64,000 bases of DNA from Paucisalibacillus globulus (GTDB lineage Bacteria > Bacillota > Bacilli > Bacillales > Amphibacillaceae), in the NCBI RefSeq assembly GCF_900184735.1, contig NZ_LT855395.1, positions 124,001 through 188,000 on the forward strand, in the 5' to 3' direction. The translations under genes and the position numbers were made by a program. The notes under the pieces are model-generated. The model ran no database searches and was not told the DNA's origin. It saw only the letters and a list, made by a program, of their open reading frames with translations. Of this stretch, positions 27,154 to 36,253 are shown one piece after another (positions within the stretch are counted from its first letter, which is position 1; each line of letters begins with the position of its first letter).

Positions 27154-29349
27154 TTATTTTTTCATCTTTTTTAGTTTTTTCAACCGGTCCTTCTCCACTT
27201 TCACCGGGTCTGGCTCCAGCATTCCTTTTACGAGTAGTTGTTCAAAGTCTGACACCGGTACTGGTCTTGAAAATAGGTAGCCTTGAATCAGGTCGCAGTT
27301 ACGATTTCTCAAGAAACGATATTGTCCGTATTCCTCCACGCCCTCTGCAATAATCCTCATCTTCAAGCCTTTTGCCATCTCCATCACAGAACCGACAATG
27401 ATATTATCTTTCTCAATTTGGCCATCACGACTTTGAATGAATACTTGGTCAATCTTTAAGGTGTCCGCTTGATATTCACGTAAGTAGTTTAAGGAAGCAA
27501 ATCCCGTACCAAAGTCATCAATTGCAACTCGTACCCCAAGTTCCTTTAACTCTGCAAGTGTATCAATGACACCTTTTTCATTCTTCAGAAGCGAACCTTC
27601 CGTTATTTCCACACCGAAAAAAGCAGTTGGTACGTCATATGCCTTTAGCTGGCTTTTCACGTATTCGGTAAACCCTTTTTTCATGAGACGTATCGGGGAA
27701 ATATTAACCGACACCGGGATCAATTGTAATCCCTTATCCTTCCACTCTCTAATTTGCGCACAGGCTTTTTTAATCACCCAATCACTGATGTCGTTAATTA
27801 GATGGTTTTCTTCGGCAATTGGGATAAATTCGCCTGGGGAAATTAACCCCCACTCTCTATGGTTCCAGCGAATTAAGGCTTCTGCACCCATGATTTCACC
27901 AGTTTGCGTTTCAACAAGTGGCTGGTAATACAGTTCAAAGTCTTCCTTTTCCAGAGCTTCCAGCATCTCATTTTCCAAGCGAAGTTTACGCTGAAATGCG
28001 GTGTCTTTTGAATAGGAGTATAAACGGAATGTATTTCTACCACTTTTCTTGGAATAGCTCAGTGCGGAGTGGGCTTTTTCCATTAACGTTTTACTGGAAT
28101 TCCCGTCTTCCGGGTAAAAGCTTACTCCGATACTTGAGGTCATGTTAATCTCGTATTCATCAATGGTGAATGGCTGCTTAATATCATGGATGAGATTTTC
28201 AATTACCGAAACTAAATCCTCTTTTGACGCATAATCTTCAAACAGGATAATAAAATCATTGCTTTTTAGACGGGCAACGAAACTATTTTCTGGAAGGATT
28301 AATAATAGTCGATTGGCAATTGTTTTTAACACTTCATCCCCAACATGATAGCCCAGGGAGCCATTGATTTGTGAAAATCGATCCAAGTTCAAGAAGGCAA
28401 ACGCAAATGGCTTTTCTCCCCGAAATAGATGACCTAATTTCTCATCCAGACTTCTTTGGTTCGGAAGCGTTGTCAATAAATCGTGATTTGCAGTGTATTT
28501 AAGCTGTTCTTGGATTTTCACTTCGCCTGTAATATCGGTTTGCATCCCGAAGATATGTGTTAGCTTTCCGTTTTCATCATAGTATGGAGCAGTATTACAC
28601 GTTAACCATTTCTCTGTTCCATCTGGATGGGTAATTCGGTAGCGCATATTCACCGACTCACCATTTGCCAGTACTTTAATAGCGGTTCGGCGCACATAAT
28701 CCTTGTCATCTTGATGGACATATTTCTGGATTACATAACGAATATCTAAATTGTCCTTATCAAATGATTCAAACGGATAATTATACAGGTCTGTCAACCC
28801 TTTGGACACATAGACTAATTTCCCAGTCTTAAATTCACTTACCCAAACCCCAATATGTAAATGATTGAATATCAGTTTCAGGCTTTTATTTTCATTTGTT
28901 ATATCAATCTGTTGATGTTTATGAAAGGTGACATCCTTGATAATGAACCCAATTCCTTCTACTTCTGTACCTTGGCTTTGCATGGGAACCATCATCACGT
29001 CAAAAAACTGTTTCTTTCGCTTAATAACTACTTCACATTGTGTAGTTTGTCCAAGTTGAGCACGCTCGAAAGCCGCTTCTAGTTCCTGATAGGACTTTTT
29101 TAGTAAGCTTTGCTTAAAGTCTTCTATTCTCATAACGTTCCCGAAAGGCGTCATTTCTTTATCGTTTCTAGAACGCAAGTCACCATTGGAAGAGAATATC
29201 ATGATTAAATTAGGTGCATTATTCCCTAGTGACGCATAGTGATTTAAAAGTTTATCTGTTAGAGCGTCTCGACTAATGTTTGCATCGGTTATATGGTTTT
29301 GAAATAACAATCCTAACGTGTCAAGTTGTGTCGAATTAGTCTTGGTCAT
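27154..29349 (-). CDS. PAS-GGDEF-EAL protein, probable c-di-GMP phosphodiesterase
   Basis: 731 residues without membrane segments. Two PAS-type sensor regions (about 15-130 and 150-275; the second with the PAC signature YRITHPDGTEKWLTC) lead into a GGDEF domain (about 285-445) and an EAL domain (about 460-710). The cyclase signature is degenerate (LKSNDF in place of GGDEF), so synthesis is not expected. The EAL domain keeps EALIRW, the Glu in GVEITEG, DDFGTG and IAEGVE, so hydrolysis of c-di-GMP is likely, with the dead GGDEF possibly acting as a GTP sensor. Confidence 0.9.
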   Translation of the reverse strand: MTKTNSTQLDTLGLLFQNHITDANISRDALTDKLLNHYASLGNNAPNLIMIFSSNGDLRSRNDKEMTPFGNVMRIEDFKQSLLKKSYQELEAAFERAQLGQTTQCEVVIKRKKQFFDVMMVPMQSQGTEVEGIGFIIKDVTFHKHQQIDITNENKSLKLIFNHLHIGVWVSEFKTGKLVYVSKGLTDLYNYPFESFDKDNLDIRYVIQKYVHQDDKDYVRRTAIKVLANGESVNMRYRITHPDGTEKWLTCNTAPYYDENGKLTHIFGMQTDITGEVKIQEQLKYTANHDLLTTLPNQRSLDEKLGHLFRGEKPFAFAFLNLDRFSQINGSLGYHVGDEVLKTIANRLLLILPENSFVARLKSNDFIILFEDYASKEDLVSVIENLIHDIKQPFTIDEYEINMTSSIGVSFYPEDGNSSKTLMEKAHSALSYSKKSGRNTFRLYSYSKDTAFQRKLRLENEMLEALEKEDFELYYQPLVETQTGEIMGAEALIRWNHREWGLISPGEFIPIAEENHLINDISDWVIKKACAQIREWKDKGLQLIPVSVNISPIRLMKKGFTEYVKSQLKAYDVPTAFFGVEITEGSLLKNEKGVIDTLAELKELGVRVAIDDFGTGFASLNYLREYQADTLKIDQVFIQSRDGQIEKDNIIVGSVMEMAKGLKMRIIAEGVEEYGQYRFLRNRNCDLIQGYLFSRPVPVSDFEQLLVKGMLEPDPVKVEKDRLKKLKKMKK

Positions 29350-29567
29350 GATAGCGCTCCTTTTACTAAAATAGGCAATCGTACTCTTTCTACTCTAAAT
29401 TATAGTATAAAGGACCCCTATTTCAAACATATTTCTTAATATTCTACAGTTATTTCGCTTTTCGAAGTAACAAAATACGATAAATATTTCCAAAATTCCT
29501 TGTTTACTGGATGATATTTCCATAATTCACGAACATTGTTGAAATTTAAGTGTGATTATGTCATGAA

Positions 29568-29596
29568 TTGCAGGCATGATTTTATTGGTTTACAAT
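29568..29596 (+). promoter_or_regulatory. Sigma-A promoter of the ThrE_2 gene
   Basis: TTGCAG (29568-29573), a 17-nt spacer and TACAAT (29591-29596). It gives the exporter's second subunit its own transcript. Confidence 0.75.
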
Positions 29597-29629
29597 AGGT
29601 AGCATGTATTGGAATCGGAGGGTAATGGA

Positions 29630-30082
29630 ATGACAATATTAGCCCAGCTTATCACGAGCTTTATATCATCAGCAGGGTTTGGAATCTTATTTAATGCACC
29701 TAAGAAAGTATTACTTCAATGTGGCTTTAACGGAATGGCTGGTTGGATTGTTTATTATTTATTGGTGGAAAATGGTGTGGACGCCGTACCTGCAACCATC
29801 GTCGGAGCAATTCTAGTTGCCATGATCAGTCGAGGGTTTTCCAAACTGTACAAAACCCCCATTATTATTTTCAATGTTTCTGGCATTATTCCGCTTGTTC
29901 CAGGGGGAATGGCGTATAATGCCATGCGCAGCTTTGTACAAAATGATTACTTAAACGCCGTTCAGTACTCCGCTAAGGTAATGCTTTTGGCTGGTGGTAT
30001 TGCAATGGGACTGATGTTTTCTGAAGTATTGAATCAGATTATGTTGAAAACGACTGGGAAGAGACGGCGGACGCAGTTGTAG
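29630..30082 (+). CDS. Threonine/serine exporter, ThrE_2 subunit (YjjB-like)
   Basis: 150 residues from the ATG 7 nt after GGAGGG; four to five membrane helices with the family segments SAGFGILFNAP and SGIIPLVPGG. It pairs with the ThrE N-type subunit at 23870. In most Firmicutes the two genes are adjacent; here four genes and a different promoter separate them. Confidence 0.85.
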   Translation: MTILAQLITSFISSAGFGILFNAPKKVLLQCGFNGMAGWIVYYLLVENGVDAVPATIVGAILVAMISRGFSKLYKTPIIIFNVSGIIPLVPGGMAYNAMRSFVQNDYLNAVQYSAKVMLLAGGIAMGLMFSEVLNQIMLKTTGKRRRTQL

Positions 30083-30120
30083 AGGTGTTTTGTGGGATGA
30101 TGTTGACTGTGGTTGGGCTT

Positions 30121-30750
30121 GGGCGCATGGTGCTGGGGTTTGGGCATATGGTGCTGGGGTTTGGGCACATGGTTGGGGTTTTTGGGAGCATGCTTGATCA
30201 TGTTGGGTGCATGATTTGAGGTTCCGGGTAGATACTCGTCCGTGTTGGGCACATGCTCAGTGGTCTTGGGTACATCTTCAGCCATTTTGGGCACATGCTC
30301 GGAGGTCTCGGGTGCATCTTCGGCCATTTTGGGCGCATGCTCAGAGGTCTTGGGTACATCTTCGGCCACGTTGGGCGCATGCTCAGTGGTCTTGGGTACA
30401 TCTTCGGCCATGTTGGGCACATGCTCAGTGGTCTTGGGTACATTCTCGGCCACGCTGGGCGCATGCTCAGGGGTCTTGGGTACATTCTCGGCCATGTTGG
30501 GCACATGCTCGGAGGTCTCAGGTGCATCTTCGGCTATATTGGGTGCATGCTCAGAGGTCTTGGGTACATCTTCGGCCATGTTGGGCACATGCTAGGAGGT
30601 TCCGGGTACATCCTCGGCCATGTTGGGCGCATGCTCAGGGGTCTTGGGTACATCTTCGGCCATATTGGGCACATGCTCGGAAATCTTGGGTACATCCTCG
30701 ACCACTTTAGGCGCATGTCCGGAAATCTCTGGCACATGCTCTAAGTGACC
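30121..30750 (+). repeat. Array 3: 30 modules of 21 bp, GGGCACATG class
   Basis: Thirty consecutive modules with no indel over 630 bp. Cores GGGCACATG or GGGCGCATG alternate with GGGTACATC; the spacers alternate between CTCAGTGGTCTT-like and TTCGGCCATGTT-like, giving a 42-bp higher-order unit. It is clearly GC-richer than the flanks. On the minus strand one frame reads His/Asp-Val/Ala-Pro every seven codons, starts at an ATG (about 30819) with AAAGGG upstream and a membrane-helix-like head, but is broken by a TAG at 30592. It lies between convergent genes. Confidence 0.92.
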
Positions 30751-30794
30751 AAGCAAATAACAAATTGCTAAAAAGCCAATTACACTCCACAAAA

Positions 30795-30826
30795 CAAAAA
30801 AGAGACTGGCATTCAACATCCAATCC
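30795..30826 (-). terminator. Terminator of the CNNM gene at the edge of array 3
   Basis: On the minus strand GATTGG pairs with CCAGTC (one G-U pair), followed by TCTTTTTT. The array shoulder starts directly beyond it. Confidence 0.55.
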
Positions 30827-30838
30827 CTTTCCTATCAT

Positions 30839-32152
30839 CTATTCTTCATCAGCTTCCAACTGTTCTAACCTCGTCACCAATACTTTATCCACTCTCGCAC
30901 GATCCATATCCACGACTTCTAGAAGGTAATCTTCTACTTCGATTGTATCTGTGACTTTAGGAATATCACCAATGTAAGTCGTAATGTAGCCTCCAAGGGT
31001 GTGGGATTCGCTACGTAGTTCTTCTAATTCATCAATGTCAAAGTATCGTCTGAATGTTTCCAGCGAAATTAGTCCGTCAGCTAGCCAAGTAGTTTCGTCG
31101 CGTTTGATAATTTTAGGATCCATATCTTCTAAGTCCGGCATATCACCGACAATGCTTTCCATAAAGTCATGTAAACTGACAAATCCTTCTATTCCACCGT
31201 ATTCGTCTATGACAACTGCCTGATGCTTTCCGGAAACTTTGATTTTTTCTAGGGCTTGAAATGCCATCATTGTTTCTGGAAGTACGAGGGCTTTTTCCAC
31301 CAAGTCTTCTAACTTGAAGTCTTGTCTTTTTAGTAATTCGGAAAAGACATTTTTCGTGTAAATGATGCCACGGAAGTTGTCGAGGCTTCCTTCTCCAACT
31401 GGAAATGCTGAGTGATTGCTGGTGCTCATGATTTCTAGGTTCTCTTCGAGCGAATCTTCTAGGTCAATCCACTCTAAATACGTTCTCGGGGTAAGGATAT
31501 CACCTAATCGTTGATCACCCATGTAGAAGATTTGCTCCACCATTTCATGCTCAATTTCTTCTACGACTCCACTGTAGACACCTTGCTCAATCAACTGAGT
31601 GATTTCTTCCTCGGTGACATTTGGTTCGTTATTTTGTTTAATACCGAATACTTTTAGTACAAATTCGGTTGATTTACTTAAAATGATAATAAGTGGCTTA
31701 CCAATTTTCGAGAAGTAGTACATTGGTTTGGCCACGGATAGTGCTGTTTTTTCGGGATTGTTCATCCCAATTCGTTTTGGCACTAATTCACCAATAATTA
31801 ACGATAAATAAGTTGTGATTGCGATAACGATAAACATACTTATTTGTGAACTAAATGGCGCAAGTGCTTCAATTTTTGCAATTTGTGGTGCCAATTGACT
31901 AGCGATAGCAGCTCCACCAAATGCACCCGTTACAACCCCAATTAAGGTTATACCGATTTGGATTGTCGATAATAGTTGGTTAGGCTCTTCTGCTAGTTTA
32001 AGCGCAAAAGTTGCCCTTTTATCGCCATCCTCGGCCATTTTTTCAAGTCTTGCTTTTCTAGATGTTACGATTGCAATTTCTGTCATGGCAAACACGCCAT
32101 TTGCAATAATTAATATAAGAACAATACTGATGGATACCAGTGGGATGTCCAA
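30839..32152 (-). CDS. CNNM/HlyC-CorC family transporter-like membrane protein
   Basis: 437 residues: an N-terminal DUF21/CNNM membrane domain (1-190) with three to four helices and the conserved NGVFAMTE, a CBS pair (about 205-335, ILTPRTYLEWIDLED and VVIDEYGGIEGFVSLHD) and a C-terminal CorC_HlyC domain (350-435). Family members are linked to magnesium or sodium-magnesium exchange; the earlier hemolysin name is misleading. It is a single gene with array 3 past its 3' end. Confidence 0.9.
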   Translation of the reverse strand: MDIPLVSISIVLILIIANGVFAMTEIAIVTSRKARLEKMAEDGDKRATFALKLAEEPNQLLSTIQIGITLIGVVTGAFGGAAIASQLAPQIAKIEALAPFSSQISMFIVIAITTYLSLIIGELVPKRIGMNNPEKTALSVAKPMYYFSKIGKPLIIILSKSTEFVLKVFGIKQNNEPNVTEEEITQLIEQGVYSGVVEEIEHEMVEQIFYMGDQRLGDILTPRTYLEWIDLEDSLEENLEIMSTSNHSAFPVGEGSLDNFRGIIYTKNVFSELLKRQDFKLEDLVEKALVLPETMMAFQALEKIKVSGKHQAVVIDEYGGIEGFVSLHDFMESIVGDMPDLEDMDPKIIKRDETTWLADGLISLETFRRYFDIDELEELRSESHTLGGYITTYIGDIPKVTDTIEVEDYLLEVVDMDRARVDKVLVTRLEQLEADEE

Positions 32153-32339
32153 AATGCCATCACCATACCTTTACTTTTCTTAACACATAAGAAAATTTAA
32201 TCACAATTCTCCCATTCAGTCTAATTTTTGCTACTTATAGGGTTATTATTCTCCTTAAAAGGGAAGCATCTTAGAAAATTATAGGTACTCGTTCGATGGT
32301 ATGCTACAATAGGGATAACGGATATGAGGAGGTTTCAAA

Positions 32340-32528
32340 ATGGATATTGCAGCACTTTCAGTTGTCATGGCAAATAGTCAGGTGCGCTCAGATGCCAGCT
32401 TGGCGATGATGGCTAATATTAAAAATCTCATGAATCAACAAGGAAACCAACTGACCGAAATGTTAAGTCAATCAGTTGCAGATGCTCCACATCCAACACT
32501 TGGAAAGAGCGTGGACATTAAATTGTAA
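32340..32528 (+). CDS. YjfB family small protein (putative motility)
   Basis: 62 residues, opening MDIAALSVVMANSQV and ending in TLGKSVDIKL, the length and ends of the YjfB family, whose B. subtilis member is in the sigma-D (motility) regulon. GAGGAGG lies 8 nt upstream of the ATG. An extended -10 (TGC TACAAT, 32302-32310) is visible; I do not see a convincing sigma-D site. Confidence 0.85.
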   Translation: MDIAALSVVMANSQVRSDASLAMMANIKNLMNQQGNQLTEMLSQSVADAPHPTLGKSVDIKL

Positions 32529-32548
32529 GTTACCTACAAATGCGAAAA

Positions 32549-32583
32549 ATAATCCCCTAGCATCGTTACGCCAGGGGATTTAT
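32549..32583. terminator. Shared terminator of yjfB-like and acidic lipoprotein genes
   Basis: AATCCCCT (32551-32558) pairs with AGGGGATT (32573-32580). An A run before it and TTATT after it allow use from both sides, as expected between convergent genes. Confidence 0.75.
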
Positions 32584-32593
32584 TAATTGCAAT

Positions 32594-32956
32594 TTATTTG
32601 TTCTCATCGTCTTTATTTCTATCGTCATTTGGACCTACTTCTTCGCCCCCGTGATTATCGCTATCATCACCTAGGCCATTTCCATCTTCGCTACCATTTT
32701 CGTCGTCACCGTCTAATAGGCCATCGTCACCATTATCTCCATCAAGACCATCGGTGCCGTCCATATCATTACCGTCATCATCTGTGCCGCCATTCTCAAG
32801 GTCGTTATCGATACCATTATCATCTTCTTGATTTAATGGAGCCTCGTCACCGGCAGGATCATCGATAGGATCTTCCGTATCGTCGTCACCACATGCTGCC
32901 ATAAGTGATAATGCTAATACAGGCGCACCTAATTTTATAAGCCATTTCTTAGTCAT
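32594..32956 (-). CDS. Extremely acidic Asp/Gly/Asn-rich lipoprotein
   Basis: 120 residues. A lipoprotein signal ends LMAAC; the mature part is almost entirely Asp, Glu, Gly and Asn, with no hydrophobic core, so it should be disordered and strongly negative, possibly binding divalent cations at the membrane surface. No family is recognised. Low-complexity coding explains the open antisense frame over it. Confidence 0.7.
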   Translation of the reverse strand: MTKKWLIKLGAPVLALSLMAACGDDDTEDPIDDPAGDEAPLNQEDDNGIDNDLENGGTDDDGNDMDGTDGLDGDNGDDGLLDGDDENGSEDGNGLGDDSDNHGGEEVGPNDDRNKDDENK

Positions 32957-33165
32957 ATGACAATTCCTCCTTGTAATAATAACTTATCGCGAATAGTTTA
33001 ACCCTAATTCCTAATACTGATACGGATTTTTTACAGAAAAATTATGTATTTGGTGTGTGTTTGGTGGGAAATTAGGTTGTGGGAGGTTAGATTTGGTGTG
33101 GATTTGTGCTGGGAATTTTGTTGTTTGTGCTTAGGTTTAGGGAGAATGTAGCTGTAAGTTTTGAG

Positions 33166-33585
33166 TATGTGACCATTATTTGTGAGCTTGTGACTTAAAA
33201 TTCAAAACTTGTGCCCAAACCGTAAGTGCTTGTGACTTATAATCCAAAACTTGTGCCCAAATCGTAAGTGCTTGTGACTTATAATCAAAACCTTGTGCCC
33301 AAAACGTAAGTGCTTGTGACTTATAATCAAAACCATGCGCCCAAACCGTAAGTGCTTGTGACTTATAATCAAAACCTTGTGCCCAAATCGTAAGTGCTTG
33401 TGACTTATAATCAAAAACATGCGCCCATCCAGTGTGAGCATGTGACCACTCCACGCGAATATGGGACCAATATTACATAGCTTGTACCCATATTCCCAAA
33501 CCATGTTACCTTGCCACCAATACATCTGACCATTCACTAAAATCATCCTACCAAAACCACCAAACATCTGCCCCAACACCAACAA
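33166..33585 (-). repeat. Array 4: 20 modules of 21 bp, CTTGTGCCC class
   Basis: On the plus strand the cores are CTTGTGACT and CTTGTGCCC (later CATGCGCCC, CATCTGACC), each followed by 12 bp; spacers TATAATCAAAAC and AAAACGTAAGTG alternate. All 20 modules are exactly 21 nt. Read on the minus strand the core is GGGCACAAG, going away from the fabZ terminator. Cores decay towards the fabZ side while the step is kept. The minus frame starting near 33612 gets its Phe-rich head from the terminator T tract and is not a credible gene. Confidence 0.92.
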
Positions 33586-33587
33586 AA

Positions 33588-33620
33588 CAAAAAATGCCAC
33601 CACACTCAGCATGGCAGCAT
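33588..33620 (-). terminator. fabZ terminator
   Basis: On the minus strand ATGCTGCCA (33612-33620) pairs with TGGTGGCAT (33594-33602), followed by a T run; array 4 begins immediately after. Confidence 0.75.
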
Positions 33621-33633
33621 CTTCAAATTAAAA

Positions 33634-34053
33634 TTATTTAATAGCAAATGTAATCTCTGCTTCACATGCTAATTCTCCATCAACTGTTGCAATGCCTTTT
33701 CCTTTTCCAACTGGTCCTTTTACGCGAGTGATTTCTACTTCTAATCGCAGTTGGTCGCCTGGCTTCACTTGGCGCTTGAAGCGACATTTATCAATTCCGG
33801 CTAAGAATCCGATTTTTCCACGGTTTTCTTCTTTTCCTAACATGGCTATAGCTCCTGTTTGAGCTAGTGCTTCGACAATTAGAACACCAGGCATTACTGG
33901 ATAATCTGGGAAGTGTCCTTGGAAGAATGGTTCATTTGCGGAAACATTTTTGAGACCTACTACTCGTTGTCCTTCGTCCATTTCTAACACCTTGTCCACT
34001 AATAAAAATGGATAACGGTGGGGGATTGTGTTTTTGATTTCATTTATATCCAA
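33634..34053 (-). CDS. fabZ: 3-hydroxyacyl-ACP dehydratase
   Basis: 139-residue hot-dog enzyme of type II fatty acid synthesis that dehydrates 3-hydroxyacyl-ACP. [11 protein letters not shown] opens the fold; the catalytic His47 is in [12 protein letters not shown] and Glu61 in VEALAQTGA. Full length for FabZ. Its place beside flhOP and mbl matches the B. subtilis order. Confidence 0.95.
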   Translation of the reverse strand: MDINEIKNTIPHRYPFLLVDKVLEMDEGQRVVGLKNVSANEPFFQGHFPDYPVMPGVLIVEALAQTGAIAMLGKEENRGKIGFLAGIDKCRFKRQVKPGDQLRLEVEITRVKGPVGKGKGIATVDGELACEAEITFAIK

Positions 34054-34118
34054 TGTAAAAACTCCTTTATGTATACTTTTTTATTATTATACCAGATATT
34101 AGGACTTGGGTATAAATA

Positions 34119-34637
34119 TTATTCATTGATATAATCCATTACTTTGCTCAAATAGGTATCAGGATGCTGACTTGTATCAATAATGAGCGTGGCGTGTTTG
34201 TTGGGTCTCTTACTACTTTTTAGTGTTAGTTGGAAGGCTTCCTTTGATTTTATTTCGCTAATTTGGCTAGCCATCTTTTCTCGATTTTTTAACCTTTTGT
34301 TTACTTCTTGGAAATCTTCTAGAACACATTCGATGTACTTGTACTTTGCTTTATATTTTTCTACTAAGTACTCTCCCTTTTCAATCATGACATCATATAG
34401 ACAGGGACTATCAAGAATCACACTATGGCCAATGGATAGATTAGATTCTACAATGGCCCAGTCAATGTTATAGGAAAAAATTCCCGCTTCTTTACGATCT
34501 ATATTCGACACTTCTTCAAGCAATGCAGATTTTACTACATCATGATCAACTAATACTGCTCCTGTTTGTTTCGCAATTTCACGTGCAAGAGTAGATTTTC
34601 CGGAACCTGGAAAACCGGACATTTGGAGAAAAAACAT
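34119..34637 (-). CDS. P-loop kinase-like ATPase (AAA_33 type)
   Basis: 172 residues. A Walker A motif GFPGSGKST (8-16) near the N-terminus, VLVDHDVVKSAL as the substrate-side acidic motif, and a helical lid with basic residues (NKRLKNREKM). This is the layout of small nucleotide/sugar kinases or the AAA_33 family. The substrate is unknown. It is a single gene between fabZ and epuA-like. Confidence 0.75.
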   Translation of the reverse strand: MFFLQMSGFPGSGKSTLAREIAKQTGAVLVDHDVVKSALLEEVSNIDRKEAGIFSYNIDWAIVESNLSIGHSVILDSPCLYDVMIEKGEYLVEKYKAKYKYIECVLEDFQEVNKRLKNREKMASQISEIKSKEAFQLTLKSSKRPNKHATLIIDTSQHPDTYLSKVMDYINE

Positions 34638-34734
34638 GATAATCCCCTTTCCTTTTCTTTATCATTCTATCTATGAGGGAAAAATCCCTGCCAAATAACC
34701 AAAAAACCTGCACTCCTAAGAGTACAGGTCCATA

Positions 34735-35253
34735 TTATCTTTCCTTAAATACGATATCAATGATATGTTGCCAAGTTTCCCATTCTAATGCATCTCTTGG
34801 TTCACCGTCGCCTAGTCCACCGTATCCGAACATTAAGCCACCAGCTAAAGCAGCAACACATAGCGCTACTACAATAATAAGTCTAAGCCAAATTGGGAAA
34901 ATACGAAGTCTTGGCTTTTTATTTTTGCGTTTCTGTATTTTTAGTTGTTTCTTTTCTGCTTTTTGCTTTTTCTTTTGTTCTTTTCTTGTTTGTTGTTGTG
35001 TTTCGGTCAATTCGACTTCAGCACTGGCAGATCTACGTCTTCTCTGCTCTTTTTTTTCTTTTTCTAAGGAAGCATTCTTTTCAGAAGCAACCTCTTCTGC
35101 TTTTGGTTCAGTAGCAGGTGTTGGTTCTTCTTCTTTTACACCTTCAATTGGTACACGCTTGGGTGGAGTCGGCTCTACCTCAACTGGTGCACTCTTTGTT
35201 GGTGTTTCTTGTTTTTCTTCCTTTGTTTTATCAACTTGTTCTGTTGTGGACAT
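34735..35253 (-). CDS. EpuA-like protein (annotated in relatives as RNA polymerase subunit beta)
   Basis: 172 residues from the ATG at 35253, 8 nt after AGGTGA; the upstream GTG would overlap the ribosome binding site. A long charged, disordered Glu/Lys/Thr-rich N-terminus (about 1-110) precedes one membrane helix (LRLIIVVALCVAALAGGLMFGYG) and the family tail GDGEPRDALEWETWQHIIDIVF, which identifies the EpuA family. Despite the common database name it is not a polymerase subunit. It lies downstream of flhP. Confidence 0.8.
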   Translation of the reverse strand: MSTTEQVDKTKEEKQETPTKSAPVEVEPTPPKRVPIEGVKEEEPTPATEPKAEEVASEKNASLEKEKKEQRRRRSASAEVELTETQQQTRKEQKKKQKAEKKQLKIQKRKNKKPRLRIFPIWLRLIIVVALCVAALAGGLMFGYGGLGDGEPRDALEWETWQHIIDIVFKER

Positions 35254-35405
35254 AACTTGGTTCACCTATTTCTAGATTACATTATATCTTCCTACGTAAC
35301 AAATCATAGCAAAGCCCGAACCCATGAGCTAGACCAAAATCCGTACCATACTCTCTTTTATACTATAAGTTATTGTCAGTATGTGCGTCAATCATCTTTT
35401 TCCTA

Positions 35406-36227
35406 TTAAGAACGTAATTGGTTAATTAATCCACTCATTTGATCTCCCATGGAAATGGTTCGTGCATTAAATTGGTAAGCACGTTGGGTCGTGATCAAAT
35501 CCGTTAATTCTTTGGACATATTTACGTTGGAAGTTTCGAGTGTACCACTTTTGACTGAGGCTTGGACACCTTGAATCACTTCTGCTTGGTTAAATCCAAG
35601 TTCTGCTAAGTTTGGAAGACGGAAGTTGTTGTTTCCAGTTGCTTCAAGCAATCGTGGTCGAACCGCTTCGACTACTGTTAATTGCCCCACAACCTCAGTG
35701 TTTGTTCCACGTCTTACGGTCACTTGGCCATCATCAGTAACTTGAATTTCATTGAAGCCATCTGCAAATGTAATCGGACCATTTGCTCCTAGTACCGGGT
35801 CACCATCTTTTGTTGTCAGCATGACTTGATTATTGGCAAGTGGACTTAAATAAAAGGATCCGTCTCTTGTGTAACGAGTTTCAGTCACATTATTTTCTGT
35901 AACGGAGATTTGGAATAAATGGTTTGGCTGCATTAGCGCAACATCAAGAGCGCGCCCTGTTTCTTTCAACGTACCTAATGATAGGTCTACATTAATCGAA
36001 CCAAGCTTAGCCCCGGAACCGACGCGAACACCATCTGGCGTTAGTCGACCTTGTGCATTGGCAGGGTCGGTCATGTTATTAATTTGTTGAAATAATAATG
36101 ATGAAAAATCTGCATTTCTAGCTTTATATCCTGTAGTTTGACTGTTGGCCAAATTATTACCAATTAAGTCCATTTTTTGTTGGAGCTGATTCATGGTAAC
36201 GGCAGCTTGAATCATAGTTCTAGACAA
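35406..36227 (-). CDS. flhP: Flagellar hook/basal-body rod protein FlhP
   Basis: 273 residues of the FlgG/FlgF family. The N-terminal rod helix (IQAAVTMNQLQQKMDLIGNNLANSQTTGYKA) and C-terminal TSNVNMSKELTDLITTQRAYQFNARTI are both conserved. It starts 26 nt after flhO and is co-transcribed with it. Confidence 0.93.
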   Translation of the reverse strand: MSRTMIQAAVTMNQLQQKMDLIGNNLANSQTTGYKARNADFSSLLFQQINNMTDPANAQGRLTPDGVRVGSGAKLGSINVDLSLGTLKETGRALDVALMQPNHLFQISVTENNVTETRYTRDGSFYLSPLANNQVMLTTKDGDPVLGANGPITFADGFNEIQVTDDGQVTVRRGTNTEVVGQLTVVEAVRPRLLEATGNNNFRLPNLAELGFNQAEVIQGVQASVKSGTLETSNVNMSKELTDLITTQRAYQFNARTISMGDQMSGLINQLRS

Positions 36228-36253
36228 GACGTTCCCCTCCTTTAACTTTAAGT

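Noticed and set aside
30207-30744. Long open frames in several phases across array 3 and the other arrays as protein genes
   Set aside because: A period divisible by three keeps any stop-free frame open, so several frames on both strands are open at once. Stops interrupt the best ones (30592, 40346) and most lack ribosome binding sites. Kept only as an open question in the findings.
30121-30750. CRISPR array
   Set aside because: The period is 21 bp with a 9-bp core; spacers are shared between modules and alternate in two forms, and no cas gene is present anywhere in the window. The same holds for the other eight arrays.
32587-32868. His/Tyr/Arg-rich protein on the plus strand
   Set aside because: Antisense of the Asp/Gly codons of the acidic lipoprotein gene; low-complexity shadow.
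33202-33612. 136-residue membrane-type protein starting next to the fabZ terminator
   Set aside because: Its start lies inside the terminator stem and its Phe-rich head is the terminator T tract; the rest is array 4.
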